From positions 6,691,901-6,755,900 of the forward strand of contig JASSKH010000010.1 of assembly GCA_031763025.1 (NCBI GenBank): a stretch of 64,000 nucleotides of DNA. Reading direction: 5' to 3'. The notes under the pieces were generated by a model. It was not told the origin of the DNA. It made no database searches and saw nothing but the letters and a program-made list of their open reading frames with translations. The DNA is from Macrocystis pyrifera. Lineage: Eukaryota; Sar; Phaeophyceae; Laminariales; Laminariaceae. The position numbers and the translations under genes are program-made. Positions 31,611 to 43,426 of the stretch are shown here, piece by piece (the first letter of the stretch is position 1; each line of letters starts with the position of its first letter).

Positions 31611-31936
31611 CGACATCCCAAGAGGGGACACCTACAAAAATATCCCGGGGGGGAGGATAGCATGGCATCCCCGGTAAAAAAAAATGCCTCCATATTTTAA
31701 AACCCCAAAACAGGGGATATTTAGGAGGGACCCTCGCAAAAAAAACGCCTCATTTGTTTTGTGGAAACCCCGCCAGTACGTTATCCATGGCAAATTTTAT
31801 ACGTCACGGGACAGCTTACGCGGACTTTAATTGCGCGCCGCGCAATGTATGTAAAACCCCTGTTCTGGCAGATACTGGAGCAATAGACCACTTGCAATAA
31901 GACCGAAAAAAAAAAAAAAACGCTCTGGGGGGGAAG
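31611..31936. other. Core sequence with inverted partner at 43,319
   Basis: No gene. A-runs and G-runs. 31,858-31,936 (atagaccacttgcaataaga, A-run, cgctctgggggg) is present in reverse complement at 43,319-43,380, so the two copies bracket the LTR element and the foldback element. Confidence 0.6.
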
Positions 31937-32500
31937 TGTTACAGCGGGTGGCGCCAGGGAGGGAGGTTCATAGCGCTGTGACTGTCGTGACCAACGCTAT
32001 GGGGAGGATAATACGGCGCGAGACCACTGTCCTGATCAGGGTCACGCGTCGGGTCTATTCGATAGGCAGAGGGCAAGCTTTGGTTAGCATCCTCTGGGCG
32101 GATCTTATTGGGGCAGGGAGGATCCCCGGTGTGGGAACGCCTTCGGTCTCGGGTACAGAGCCAGTAACGAGGTTCCGGGACCACCCGGTGTTTACAAAAC
32201 ACCACCAAGAGCGAAGAAAGAAAGTCGAAGCCAAGTGATCTGTGGTACCTGTCCTATCGCCCCCCAGTCCCTTGGACCCTGCCGCGCCCGTCGTGCCCGT
32301 CATCGTGTCTGTGGTGCTTCGTTGAGTGTTCACGCTGACTGCTTGCATCTATCGCATTGCATCGATCCACGTTCTGCATGACCCGATCATTCCTGCTTGA
32401 AGGCACTTCCTCGAACTCCCAAACAACAGGTTAGCCGGCCTCAGAGATCTAACGAACGCAGGTCCTTTTTACGGTCTGAGAGCTGTACCCTGCTGTAACA
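31937..32500 (+). repeat. 5' LTR of the pol-less LTR element
   Basis: 564 bp, TGTTACAGC...GCTGTAACA. Flanks gggaag and cggtga show no target duplication, as expected if this is the inner 5' LTR with the 3' LTR disrupted. Confidence 0.75.
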
Positions 32501-34530
32501 CGGTGAACCCAGGGAGATCGAAGTGCATTGCAGGAGATCGGAGTGTTCGCAAAACGTGTGCAAGAGATCGGAGCGATTGCAAACTTGTGAAATAATGTCA
32601 TCGTGTTCTTTGTATAATCCCACGTTTGATCTTGCATAATACTTCATTGCATACCAGTTACTTAGTATATGCATACATCCACATGTTTTCGTTGTTGCCT
32701 GCCTTGTATGATGGTGATACGCGCAATATGCTGTTATGTATTCACGCTGCCAATGGTGCTCTGCTTGTTTGTTTAGTGAGGCTTTGAAGATACTTATCTG
32801 GTCAATGCATGCAGGCATACTCGTTGCTCGTGCTCCGTTTGCCTGTTGCTCGTGCTCGTCTGTTCGCTCGTTGTTCATGATCGCACACTCATGCATGTTC
32901 GTTAATAAATGACTGCATGCAATTGACTACATTTTGTCTTCAAAACCGAATGCAATCGACGGGTATCGATACAAGCCAAAGGTATCGTACGTACTAATGC
33001 ACGCATGCTCTCGTGTACCGTTTGCCTGGTTAGGTGATACGGGAAACTAACAACGTTGAGCCTTACGCCGTTTGGGCGTGCGTAACCCTATAGAACCATG
33101 AACCCCTGGACAACACCGTGCATTGTCGGCTGGCAAACATAGAACTTTCAAGAAAACCACGGCTATTTTTGGTGACTAGTATTCTTGCCGCGATGCTTGT
33201 AGACTACATCAGTAGTAATAGACCAATCGTCGTATTATGCACACCAAATGGAAAGTCCGATGCACGTTTGACCCTCTTCGGTGTCTCCGGTCGTGCCATT
33301 TTCTGTGCTGTATACCAACCGAGCGTTGCGCTCGAGTATCAGGTACAACACCTGGAGGACTGAAAGCCAAGTACAAGAGGAAAGGACAAAAAAAAACTGG
33401 AGCAGATGAAGATCGGCTATACGCAAGCCCTCGGGGGGCACGGGTCACACGGGGTGACATAGTTTCAGCTGGACGATGATGAGCTTGCACACAACGGAGG
33501 AAGGTGTGGCTTGCTGTGTCCGGAGGGTTCGGGCTGGATATATCGATGCAGCCCAACCTGAGTAGTACCAGGCCAACAGGTATGGAGCGGGTGAAACACA
33601 ACCGTGGTGATCCTTCTCTTTTTCTGATGTCGTATCCACAGTCGAAAATGCTATATTATTCTTGCTGCACGTTTTTCCTCGAGCGCAAAAAAAAATCGGG
33701 CGGGGTAGGCTGCTGTGTCGCCCTGATTGACTTAGATTTCAAGTCACGCACCAAAGCTAGAAAACTCGCGCAGCGCATGCCGTAATATGCGGGACCACCA
33801 GGGACATGGATCCAATGAGATACCGGTAGCAAGCATGACATAGCGCATACCAGTGACGAGCAGCCCGGTGTGTTCGGAAAGGCATGGAATCCGAGTAGTA
33901 AATTGATTGATGTGCTGTATTCCTTTAGACTACCATGGAAAGTATTGCTGTGGGCTGTCAATATATGTACGACTCAATTAGTCAGCCCAACCTGATCAAC
34001 CGTCAGTATTTTCGTGGTCACATATCACATGTACTGGTGTTGTTAAAAAATGTCTCGCTGCTGGTATCGAAAAAGCAGTAGTAGGGAGTACTTTTGAATA
34101 TGATTGCGGGATGAGCGCCTCCCATAGATGGCGCTAAGTGTGAAGCTGGACGTAGTTACTGATGAGCCTACCATGCCACGAAACCTTGCCTACCGCCGCC
34201 CGGAGCAAAGGCGCCTCAACTCGGAATTACACAGTAGAGCCGTATCTCCGTCTCTACAATGCTATCAGTAGTCTAAACACTACGCACGATGCTCAAAAAG
34301 ATTAAAAGAATATTGCTGACGACCTGCACTGCCGTACACTATTGGTATTAATATCAGTCTTAAGTGCATTTAATTTGGAAGAAAATACAGGAACCATACT
34401 GCTGCTGTACGCTGTACCTGCAGTTTTTGTTTATTTATTTCCCGAACAAGGTTGATTTATCGATATACGGGGTTGGTGAATACTAAACCACAAGCGTACA
34501 GGGGGGGTGTCTCGCAGTATGCTTTTTACA
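32501..34530. other. No gene seen
   Basis: Interior of the LTR element. ORFs of up to 151 codons (for example minus 32,441-32,896) have no motif and overlap the LTR. Short direct repeats of gagatcggagyg occur at about 32,511-32,575. Nothing else is supported. Confidence 0.4.
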
Positions 34531-34702
34531 CATACGTACATAAAGGACGTATACAATATACCCATAATACAAAAACTGTACGGCAAGATCCCGAGGGACC
34601 CTTTGGCTCGCAGTACATCTGCTTTTTGCCTAAACGTACATAGAGGACGTATACAATATATCCATGATACTAAAATTGTATGGCAAGATCCCGAGGGACC
34701 CT
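34531..34702. repeat. Tandem duplication, ~99-bp period
   Basis: Two copies of a block containing aggacgtatacaatata and ggcaagatcccgagggaccc. Non-coding. Confidence 0.7.
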
Positions 34703-34818
34703 AGAGCCTATCTCTCTTCGTATCTTGACGAGTTATCATGCTGACTCGTTGAAACAGTGCCTACACAGCAGTATCTGCTGGATGCACTACACAACACCCG
34801 TACCAGGTATGTATATAT

Positions 34819-35697
34819 CTAGGGTGAAGAATCAGCACGGACACTATTGCTGGATGTCGACGAGTAGAAGAACGGTTTAATGTGAAGAACACACACATAC
34901 ACCATATTCACACGGGACATACTTGAAGCTGGATGAACAGAGTGAAGCTGGGTAGAAGAAGTTGGTCTAAAAAACTCAAGACAACAACCTGGAGGATGTA
35001 TATAAATATATGGGTAATACTATTGGTCGTACGGCAAGATCTCCCTCGATCCTTGGGACTTACGATAGTTGTCCCTTACTACCGCAGCAAAGCATCAACA
35101 CCGCTGCCTCTCGGCATAAAGTACTGTTGTGAAGCCGTTCTATATGGTATTAGGACTACTATTATAAAGAAATTAACTATGATACTACTATAGGTCGTAC
35201 GGCAAGATCTCCCTCGATCCTGGGCCCTAAAATAGTGTCCCATACTGCCGCAGCAAAGTATCAACACTGCTGCCTCCCGGCATGAAGTACTGCAGTGAAA
35301 CCGGTCAGCTGTCCAGTATAGCAATCAGGTTTTTATTCGGGTGAGAGTACCGCATGAAAGCTACACGTTGAAACTGAGAACTATACAACGACTCATGTGT
35401 TCACAACATAGCTGGTGTTGTGGTCTTCTCGCACGCGGTACGTTGGCATTTCACTTGTTCTACCCGTTAAGGTATTCTCGTACCCGGTACGTTGGCAATT
35501 CACTTGCTTTACCCGGTATTCACTGGTACGCTGGCATTTCCCTTGCTTTCTTGCTTTACTCAATGCTTTGTCTGCAAATAATAATAAATCAGAACGGACA
35601 CTGTGTGTGTGTGTGTGTGTGTGTTCTTCACATTAAACCGTTCTTCTACTCGTCGACATCCAGCAAGCCCAGTGTCCGTGCTGATTCTTCACCCTAG
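34819..35697. repeat. Inverted-repeat-bounded segment with tandem duplication inside
   Basis: About 77 bp starting ctagggtgaagaatcagcac (34,819-34,895) is inverted at 35,618-35,697. The loop contains a ~165-bp tandem pair (gtcgtacggcaagatctccc ... gcatgaagtactg) at about 35,022-35,300 and a (GT)n run at 35,602-35,624. No target duplication is visible. Part of the right arm and its flank (gtgctgattcttcaccc ... gagctctgtggtc) is also present at about 50,265-50,360, so it may be a fragment of a dispersed family. Confidence 0.6.
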
Positions 35698-36074
35698 AAA
35701 GATACGAGCTCTGTGGTCACAGACTACGACACAGAGATAACACACCGTAATGCATTAATAGCCTACGCAATACCATGCCTTCGCACTAGGTGCGGCCGAC
35801 ACAACATACATACATACGCCAGCAACCAAAATACACCATAAAGAAAGAGAAGCTACGAAAAAACCAAACCGAAAAAGAACAAGAAAAAGAAAAAGAAAAG
35901 GAGAAGAATCCCAAATAAATAAATAAAATGGGAAGCCAAAGCTCAGACACATACATACTTACCCCGAGCATTGGGTTGGACTGATGTAGTTGGGTACACA
36001 CATAAGGGAAGCACGTACCCCTACGACTCATGTCCGTGGGGTCTCCATACGTACCTTCTACATCCAGTAGTATT

Positions 36075-36166
36075 TTATAAATTTTGAAATACGTCAGCTG
36101 TGAGTTCGACTGATTAAATAGTTGATACTCAACTTTGCAAGCTGCGTAATACGCCTCGTCTATACT
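36075..36166 (+). mobile_element. SINE-like 92-bp insert with 11-bp target duplication
   Basis: CCAGTAGTATT lies directly on both sides (36,064-36,074 and 36,167-36,177). The insert is the same family as 4,912-5,060 and 16,508-16,589. An 11-bp duplication of a TA-rich site is typical of LINE-machinery retroposition. No LINE partner is in the window. Confidence 0.75.
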
Positions 36167-36177
36167 CCAGTAGTATT

Positions 36178-37390
36178 ATAAAAAGGTTTTTACATCCGTA
36201 CGATCGCACATTATTCATGCTGACTGCAAAGTATGTTGTCTTCATTCATATTCTATAATATACAGCAGTATCTTCAGCATACCGAGCGGTATCACACAGC
36301 CTCAGTTTACTCTTGGCAGATACCCCGTATAATTATGTTCACTACGGCGAGGAAGTGAGCAATGAGATAATTGCTGCTGTGCATGAGCTTCGTACGATAC
36401 TATTAATGTTGTACTTCTCCGTCCATGGCCAAAGATTCGATTGAAGCATTATTATCTGCTGTACACTACGTTAATAATGTCCGCACAGAAACACAAAGAT
36501 TATACCATGGTATTTATTAGGGCTCGACCTTCTATATATATATTTATTTATTTTTCATCACTTTTACTTCGAACCATGGAGCTCGAATCTCAAGATGGAT
36601 GAGGCGGGGATTCACGCAATATATACAACAAAAAAGTGTGGAATCAACTGCTGAGATCGCCTAACGAGTGTAGGCGCAACGAAGAACTGAAGTATTTCCG
36701 CAATAAAAAATGAAAACTCAAGGCACAGACCACATCAGGGAGAGGAATAAAGAGCTTGCTGTGTGACACCGGATGTCTATACGTAGGAGGGATAGAGAAA
36801 AAAGGGCGAAGAGAACAAATGGGATGAAAATCAATGATATATCTGTATCGAACATACATAATAACTACGTACGAAAAAAAAATAAGGTACCTGGTGTGAA
36901 AAATCAGCAAACGCGTACGAAGAAACACTGCATGGTCGGTGGGCGTAGAGGGGTTTCAAGATCGGTTTGGTTTGAAGAATACACTGCCTGTTGTTAGGTC
37001 CACCCCTTGCGTAAGTATCATCTGAAGATTGGGTTGTCCGAGAACGAATCTGGCCAGCAGGTAAACGCTTTAAACTCCGAGAGTGTGGGGTGGTCAAATA
37101 CATACTACCAGGTATTGTAGTACGCATGTTCTGACACTATAACAATAGCTCAAAGTCCTGAAATACCGCGACGAGCTTTGGTATGATCTGCGCAACCTAA
37201 CAGGATACTATTTGTCGCTCCAAGCATAGTGCTCGAGGGAGTGTTTGTCTCCACCTTGCTGCAACTACTTCCACAAAAAGCATACGAGGCGTACGATTTG
37301 GAAGTAGGTCTGCACGAATGCCGTTTTAAGACGCGTGATTGATTTTAGCACGAACAAGTTTCACGAGTGGACAGTGTCCGTGCTGGGGGG
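36178..37390. other. No gene seen
   Basis: AT-rich interior of the LTR element. ORFs under 100 codons show no recognisable motifs. Confidence 0.4.
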
Positions 37391-37757
37391 GTGGCGTAAA
37401 CGTCAGTACCCTCAAACGCTTTTTAACTCGGAATCAAATATTTACCTTGGCTAGCGCCAGTAAGTCGATGTGGAGTACCTTGAAACGACCTAAGTCACTC
37501 GAATAGAGGTGGCGCAAACGCCAGTAGCTTCAAACACTTACTTAACTCGGAATCAAATATTTACCTTGGCTAGCGCCAGTAAGTCGATGTGGAGTACCTT
37601 GAAACGACCTAAGTCACTCGAATAGAGGTGGCGCAAACGCCAGTAGCTTCAAACACTTACTTAACTCGGAATCAAATATTTACCTTGGCTAGTGCCAGCA
37701 AGTCGATGTGGCGTGAACGTCAGTACCTTGAAACGACCTAAGTCACTCGAATAATAA
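37391..37757. repeat. 119-bp tandem repeat, three copies
   Basis: Units start gtggcgcaaacgccagtag at 37,391, 37,509 and 37,628, with a shortened fourth at about 37,708. Copies two and three are almost identical. Non-coding. Confidence 0.85.
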
Positions 37758-37839
37758 TTTTGGCCCGGAGTAGAGAACTCATGAACTTCCTACAGCCCGT
37801 GATGGTAGCTTTCAGTGGAATCTATGTCTGGCCAGAAGC

Positions 37840-38562
37840 TTAAACGTGTAGGTTATTGTCAAAGTGCAGACGTAGGCCTTCGAGAGGAACCCCCACCTCA
37901 GATGCAGGTGAGCCAGGAAGAAAACATGTTTTTTCGCCGATGAGTACATGTTCCGAGCGTGTTAGACAGATGTGGCGCTGGCAGTTGCAAGTGAAGACTG
38001 TACGAGGGTCAGGTCCGCCGCTCTTCTCAACACCGTCCCAGGTCAGCACCGCGGGAACAAGAGGAGCTGCAACATTGGGCCGACGTCTATAGACGGGGGA
38101 GGAATGCTGAATAACATCTGGACGAAGGTCAGGACCGCCGTTCTTCTTACCACCGTCCAAGGGCAACACCGCGGAAATGAAGGGCGCTGCAACATCGGGC
38201 CGACGGCGATGGATAGAAGAGGAAAGCTGAAGAACATCTGGACTAAGGGCAGGACCGCCGTTCTTCTTACCACCGTCCAAGGGCAACACCGCGGAGAGGA
38301 AGGGCGCTGCAACGTCGGGCCGACGGCGATGGATGGAAGAGGAATGCTGAAGAACGTCTGGACGAAGATCAGGACCGCCGCTCTTCTTACCACCGTCTGA
38401 GGGCAGCACTAAGGGAAGGAGAGGAGCTGCAACATTGAGCCGACGGCGAGGTGCGGAGGTGGAAGGCGCAGGCGCTGCAGCGGTCCATGATCGTAATACC
38501 CGCTGGGCACCGTCGCTCATATGCGCCGGTCTGGGGGGGTGTCCGAGGAGGAAAGCGCACAC
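37840..38562 (-). CDS. Uncharacterised 40-residue-repeat ORF
   Basis: 240 codons. The body is four tandem units of 40 residues (120 bp) built on RRRPDVAAP, then LPLDGGKKNGGP and RPDVLQHSSS. The tail is Cys/His-containing (TCNCQRHICL) and ends DNNLHV. No signal peptide or known domain. Because the period is a multiple of three, the opposite strand is also open for 142 codons (37,972-38,400), so openness alone does not prove coding. It lies just inside the 3' LTR of the pol-less element, where a non-autonomous element might keep an accessory ORF. Function unknown. Confidence 0.3.
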   Translation of the reverse strand: MCAFLLGHPPRPAHMSDGAQRVLRSWTAAAPAPSTSAPRRRLNVAAPLLPLVLPSDGGKKSGGPDLRPDVLQHSSSIHRRRPDVAAPFLSAVLPLDGGKKNGGPALSPDVLQLSSSIHRRRPDVAAPFISAVLPLDGGKKNGGPDLRPDVIQHSSPVYRRRPNVAAPLVPAVLTWDGVEKSGGPDPRTVFTCNCQRHICLTRSEHVLIGEKTCFLPGSPASEVGVPLEGLRLHFDNNLHV

Positions 38563-38630
38563 GCTGTCGCCGGGCTAGCACCGGAGCGCCGGCTTTGTGC
38601 CAACAATGGTTATGTGTCGGGCAGGGGGGG

Positions 38631-39185
38631 CGTTACAGCGGGTGGCGCCAGGGAGGGAGGTTCATAGCGCTGTGACTGTCGTGACCAACGCTATGGGGAG
38701 GATAATACGGCGCGAGACCACTGTCCTGATCAGGGTCACGCGTCGGGTCTATTCGATAGGCAGAGGGCAAGCTTTGGTTAGCATCCTCTGGGCGGATCTT
38801 ATAGGGGCAGGGAGGATCCCCGGTGTGGGAACGCCTTCGGTCTCGGGTACAGAGCCAGTAACGAGGTTCCGGGACCACCCGGTGTTTACAAAACACCACC
38901 AAGAGTGAAGAAAGAAAGTTAAAGCCAAGTGATCTGTGGTACCTGTCCTATCGCCCCCCAGTCCCTTGGACCCTGCCGCGCCCGACGTGCCCGTCATCGT
39001 GTCTGTGGTGCTTCGTTGAGTGTTCACGCTGACTGCTTGCATTTATCGCATTGCATCGATCCACGTTCTGCATGACCCGATCATTCCTGCTTGAAGGCAC
39101 TTCCTCGAACTCCCAAACAACAGGTTAGCCGGCCTCAGAGATCTAACGAACGCAGGTCCTTTTTACGGTCTGAGAGCTGTGCCCT
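38631..39185 (+). repeat. 3' LTR of the pol-less LTR element, end truncated
   Basis: Direct repeat of 31,937-32,491. The final GCTGTAACA is absent; the foldback element begins after ctgtgccct. Confidence 0.8.
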
Positions 39186-39186
39186 A

Positions 39187-42100
39187 AAGCGATTTCTAGG
39201 TATGAAAAGCCGAATAGTTTAGATGAAACAGGATGAATCAACAATAATATTAATATCCAGTTTCCTCCGTCTTTTTCTTTGGGAAATAGGGCTGGCATGT
39301 GGCATGCCAAAGCACCGCAGTACGAGGCTCTGGTCTACGGCAGAGCTCTTGACTAACACTGCGAGGGAATCACGGCGGCATCCCCGCCTGCTTCTGTGGT
39401 TTACTAGCATGCTAAGACGATGTCCTCGTGGCACGATGTCCTCGTGGCGTTGTTTGATTTGTTTTTTGCTGTGCTCCGAGTACTACTACTGCTGTGCTGC
39501 TGCTGTATGTAGTAGAAGCTCACAGCCCAGCTTTGTGCCCGTACCTTTATTTTTGCTATATACTATACTCGCACGAGAACTGGCTGTTGTACAGCAGCAG
39601 CAGTATATTTTTTGTTGTTAACTCGACGCTCGTTCTCGCTATCGCATTCACCAACGAGCTTGCCGGGTCTCGATTCGGCGGCGTGCGACTGGTGAAGCGT
39701 CGATGCGCACAAAGATCGCCGGTGGCAGCGCGAAGTGCGTCGGTGGAGTCGCTGTTGTTGAGTGACTTTCCAAGATGGTGATAGAGGATGTGGCTGCACA
39801 AGGATGTGTTGTGTCTTCTTCTTCATGTCTGCTTGGATTTTTGCGTGCGTGTTCGCCGTCTATTTCTGCTCCCTCCTGCCAGGCCTGTGTGACAGGTCAT
39901 CATCCCTACATGCATTCCGGTTAGCGATAGTGCCTGCTGTTTCCAGCCGCGGAACACCACAACAAGCTGATGAGCGATGTTGCGTCGGCGACCTCGTGCT
40001 ACTACTGCACTGCTGTAGTAGAAGACATGATGTGCTCGTGGCGCGCGACCTGGTGCGAGTTGTTGAAAGGTGCTGCTGCTGTTGTAACAGTAAATAAAGT
40101 TCAGGTCATCCTTGTTATTTTTTCCAACTTTCTGCTCCACACCATTTTTTTGTGTCACTTTGGTACGAGATTACGGGGCCATCACAGAACCTTGAGCAAA
40201 ACTAGAGGGACGAGTAGCCGTGACCTTGACCTGTCTTTTCTATGGTGGACTCCGACGGCGCACACATCAACAAATGCTCGTACCGTCGTGTCCGGGGCTA
40301 GAGGCAAAAATAGTTTATCGCCGATAGCCTGCTCCAAGTCCTTGCACAACAACCCACACACAGGCATACGAATAGACTATGGAATCGTGCTCGTATTTTT
40401 AATAGACTACGTCATTCAGCTGTGAGTTTTTCCAACTTTCTGCAAACTTTCTGCTCCACACCATTTTTTTGTGTCACTTTGGTACGAGATTACGGGGCCA
40501 TCTCGACACCTTGAGCAAAACTAGAGGGACGAGGAGCCGTGACCTTGACCTGTCTTTTCTATGGTGGACCCCCACGGCGCAAACATCAACAAATGCTCGT
40601 ACCGTCGTGTCCGGGGCTAGAGGCAAAAATAGTTTATCGCCCATAGCCTGCTCCAAGTCCTTGCACAACAACCCACACACAGGCATACGAATAGACTATG
40701 GAGTCGTGCTCGTATTTGTAATAGACTACGTCATTCAGCTGTGAGTTTTTCCAACTTTCTGCAAACTTTCTGCTCCACACCATTTTTTTGTGTCACTTTG
40801 GTACGAGATTACGGGGCCATCTCGACACCTTGAGCAAAACTAGAGGGACGAGGAGCCGTGACCTTGACCTGTCTTTCCGATGGTGGACTCCCACAGCGCA
40901 CACATGAACAAATGCTCGTACCGTCGTGTCCGGGGCTAGAGGCAAAAATATCGCCGATAGCCTCCTCCAAGTCCATGCACAACAAGCACACAGAGAGGTA
41001 GGTAGACGACTAGTCTAACTGCTGCCTTGCCCATTGCGACCATGATTCCGTGATCGCACCGATTCAGCTGACCAGTCAATCAGTACTAGAGAACTGCTGC
41101 CTTGCAAATTGCGACCATGATTCCCTGATCCCACTGATTCAACTGACCAGCCAATCAGTACTAGAGCAGTTAGTCTATTCGTCTACCTCTGTGCTTGTTG
41201 TGCATGGCCTTGGAGCAGGCTATCGCCGATAAACTATTTTTGCCTCTAGCCCCGGACACGACGGTACGAGTATTTGTTGATGTTTGCGCCGTGGGGTCCA
41301 CCATAGGAAAGACAGGTCAAGGTCACGGCTCCTCGTCCCTCTAGTTTTGCTCAAGGTGTCGAGATGGCCCCGTAATCTCGTACCAATGTGACACAAAGAA
41401 AATGTTTGGAGCAGGAAGTTTGCAGGAAGTTGGAAAAACTCACAGCTGAATGACGTAGTCTATTAAAAATACGAGCACGATTCCATAGTCTATTCGTATG
41501 CCTGTGTGTGGGTTGTTGTGCAAGGACTTGGAGCAGGCTATCGCCGATAAACTATTTTTGCCTCTAGCCCCGGACACGACGGTACGAGCATTTGTTGATG
41601 TGTGCGCCGTGGGGGTCCACCATAGAAAAGACAGGTCAAGGTCACGGCTCCTCGTCCCTCTAGTTTTGCTCAAGGTGTCGAGATGGCCCCGTAATCTCGT
41701 ACCAATGTGACACAAAGAAAATGTTTGGAGCAGGAAGTTTGCAGGAAGTTGGAAAAACTCACAGCTGAATGACGTAGTCTATTAAAAATACGAGCACGAT
41801 TCCATAGTCTACTCGTATGCCTGTGTGTGGGTTGTTGTGCAAGGACTTGGAGCAGGCTATCGGCGATAAACTATTTTTGCCTCTAGCCCCGGACACGACG
41901 GTACGAGCATTTGTTGATGTTTGCGCCGTGGGGGTCCACCATAGAAAAGACAGGTCAAGGTCACGGCTCCTCGTCCCTCTAGTTTTGCTCAAGGTGTCGA
42001 GATGGCCCCGTAATCTCGTACCAAAGTGACACAAAAAAATGGTGTGGAGCAGAAAGTTTGCAGAAAGTTGGAAAAAACTCACAGCTGAATGACGTAGTCT

Positions 42101-43318
42101 ATTAAAAATACGAGCACGATTCCATAGTCTATTCGTATGCCTGTGTGTGGGTTGTTGTGCAAGGACTTGGAGCAGGCTATCGGCGATAAACTATTTTTGC
42201 CTCTAGCCCCGGACACGACGGTACGAGCATTTGTTGATGTGTGCGCCGTCGGAGTCCACCATAGAAAAGACAGGTCAAGGTCACGGCTACTCGTCCCTCT
42301 AGTTTTGCTCAAGGTTCTGTGATGGCCCCGTAATCTCGTACCAAAGTGACACAAAAAAATGGTGTGGAGCAGAAAGTTGGAAAAAATAACAAGGATGACC
42401 TGAACTTTATTTACTGTTACAACAGCAGCAGCACCTTTCAACAACTCGCACCAGGTCGCGCGCCACGAGCACATCATGTCTTCTACTACAGCAGTGCAGT
42501 AGTAGCACGAGGTCGCCGACGCAACATCGCTCATCAGCTTGTTGTGGTGTTCCGCGGCTGGAAACAGCAGGCACTATCGCTAACCGGAATGCATGTAGGG
42601 ATGATGACCTGTCACACAGGCCTGGCAGGAGGGAGCAGAAATAGACGGCGAACACGCACGCAAAAATCCAAGCAGACATGAAGAAGAAGACACAACACAT
42701 CCTTGTGCAGCCACATCCTCTATCACCATCTTGGAAAGTCACTCAACAACAGCGACTCCACCGACGCACTTCGCGCTGCCACCGGCGATCTTTGTGCGCA
42801 TCGACGCTTCACCAGTCGCACGCCGCCGAATCGAGACCCGGCAAGCTCGTTGGTGAATGCGATAGCGAGAACGAGCGTCGAGTTAACAACAAAAAATATA
42901 CTGCTGCTGCTGTACAACAGCCAGTTCTCGTGCGAGTATAGTATATAGCAAAAATAAAGGTACGGGCAAAAAGCTGGGCTGTGAGCTTCTACTACATACA
43001 GCAGCAGCACAGCAGTAGTAGTACTGGGAACACAGCAAAAAACAAATCAAACAACGCCACGAGGACATCGTGCCACGAGGACATCGTCTTAGCATGCTAG
43101 TAAACCACAGAAGCAGGCGGGGATGCCGCCGTGATTCCCTCGCAGTGTTGGTCAAGAGCTCTGCCGTAGACCAGAGCCTCGTACTGCTGTGCTTTGGCAT
43201 GCCACATGCCAGCCCTATTTCCCAAAAAAGCAAGACGGAGGAAACTGGATATTAATATTATTGTTGATTCATCCTGTTTCATCTAAACTATTCGGCTTTT
43301 CATACCTAGAAATCGCTT
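39187..43318. mobile_element. 4.1 kb foldback (inverted-repeat) element
   Basis: The left arm starts AAGCGATTTCTAGGTATG and the right arm ends with its complement at 43,318. The arms match over roughly 1.8 kb with few differences (39,187-40,985 against 41,215-43,318). The inner arms contain ~320-bp tandem units: three on the left (starting near 40,140, 40,460 and 40,780) and four on the right. The loop (40,990-41,210) is a 75-bp tandem pair. No transposase ORF. CCCT adjoins both ends and may be a short target duplication, although the left side has one extra A. Small ORFs repeated through the units are by-products of the repeat. Confidence 0.8.
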
Positions 43319-43426
43319 CCCTCCCCCCCAGAGCGTTTTTTTTTTTTTTGTTTTCGGTCTTATTGCAAGTGGTCTATGTATAGTCATTCCCATTGACTAG
43401 AGCCAACTTTTATGAGAATCCTCGGC
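43319..43426. repeat. Inverted copy of 31,858-31,936
   Basis: Reverse complement of the sequence just left of the first LTR (C-run, agagcg, T-run, tcttattgcaagtggtctat). The rest shows nothing. Confidence 0.65.

Larger units (their letters stand above)
31937..39186 (+). mobile_element. LTR element without recognisable pol (LARD-like)
   Basis: LTRs 31,937-32,500 and 38,631-39,185 are direct repeats of about 555 bp, roughly 98% identical. The first has 9-bp inverted ends TGTTACAGC...GCTGTAACA. The second is preceded by a purine tract (gggcaggggggg) and lacks the last 9 bases, where the foldback element starts. The 6.1 kb interior has no gag, RT or integrase motifs, only tandem repeats, a SINE-like insert and a 240-codon repeat ORF. 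It fits a large non-autonomous retrotransposon derivative needing proteins in trans. Orientation is inferred from the purine tract. Confidence 0.65.

Noticed and set aside
37391..38400. CRISPR-like array
   Set aside because: The 119- and 120-bp units are contiguous tandem repeats without unique spacers and lie in a eukaryotic retroelement.
40140..42380. Recurring 70-91-codon ORFs as a tandem gene family
   Set aside because: They are by-products of the ~320-bp repeat, open on both strands, with no domain and no codon-biased conservation visible.
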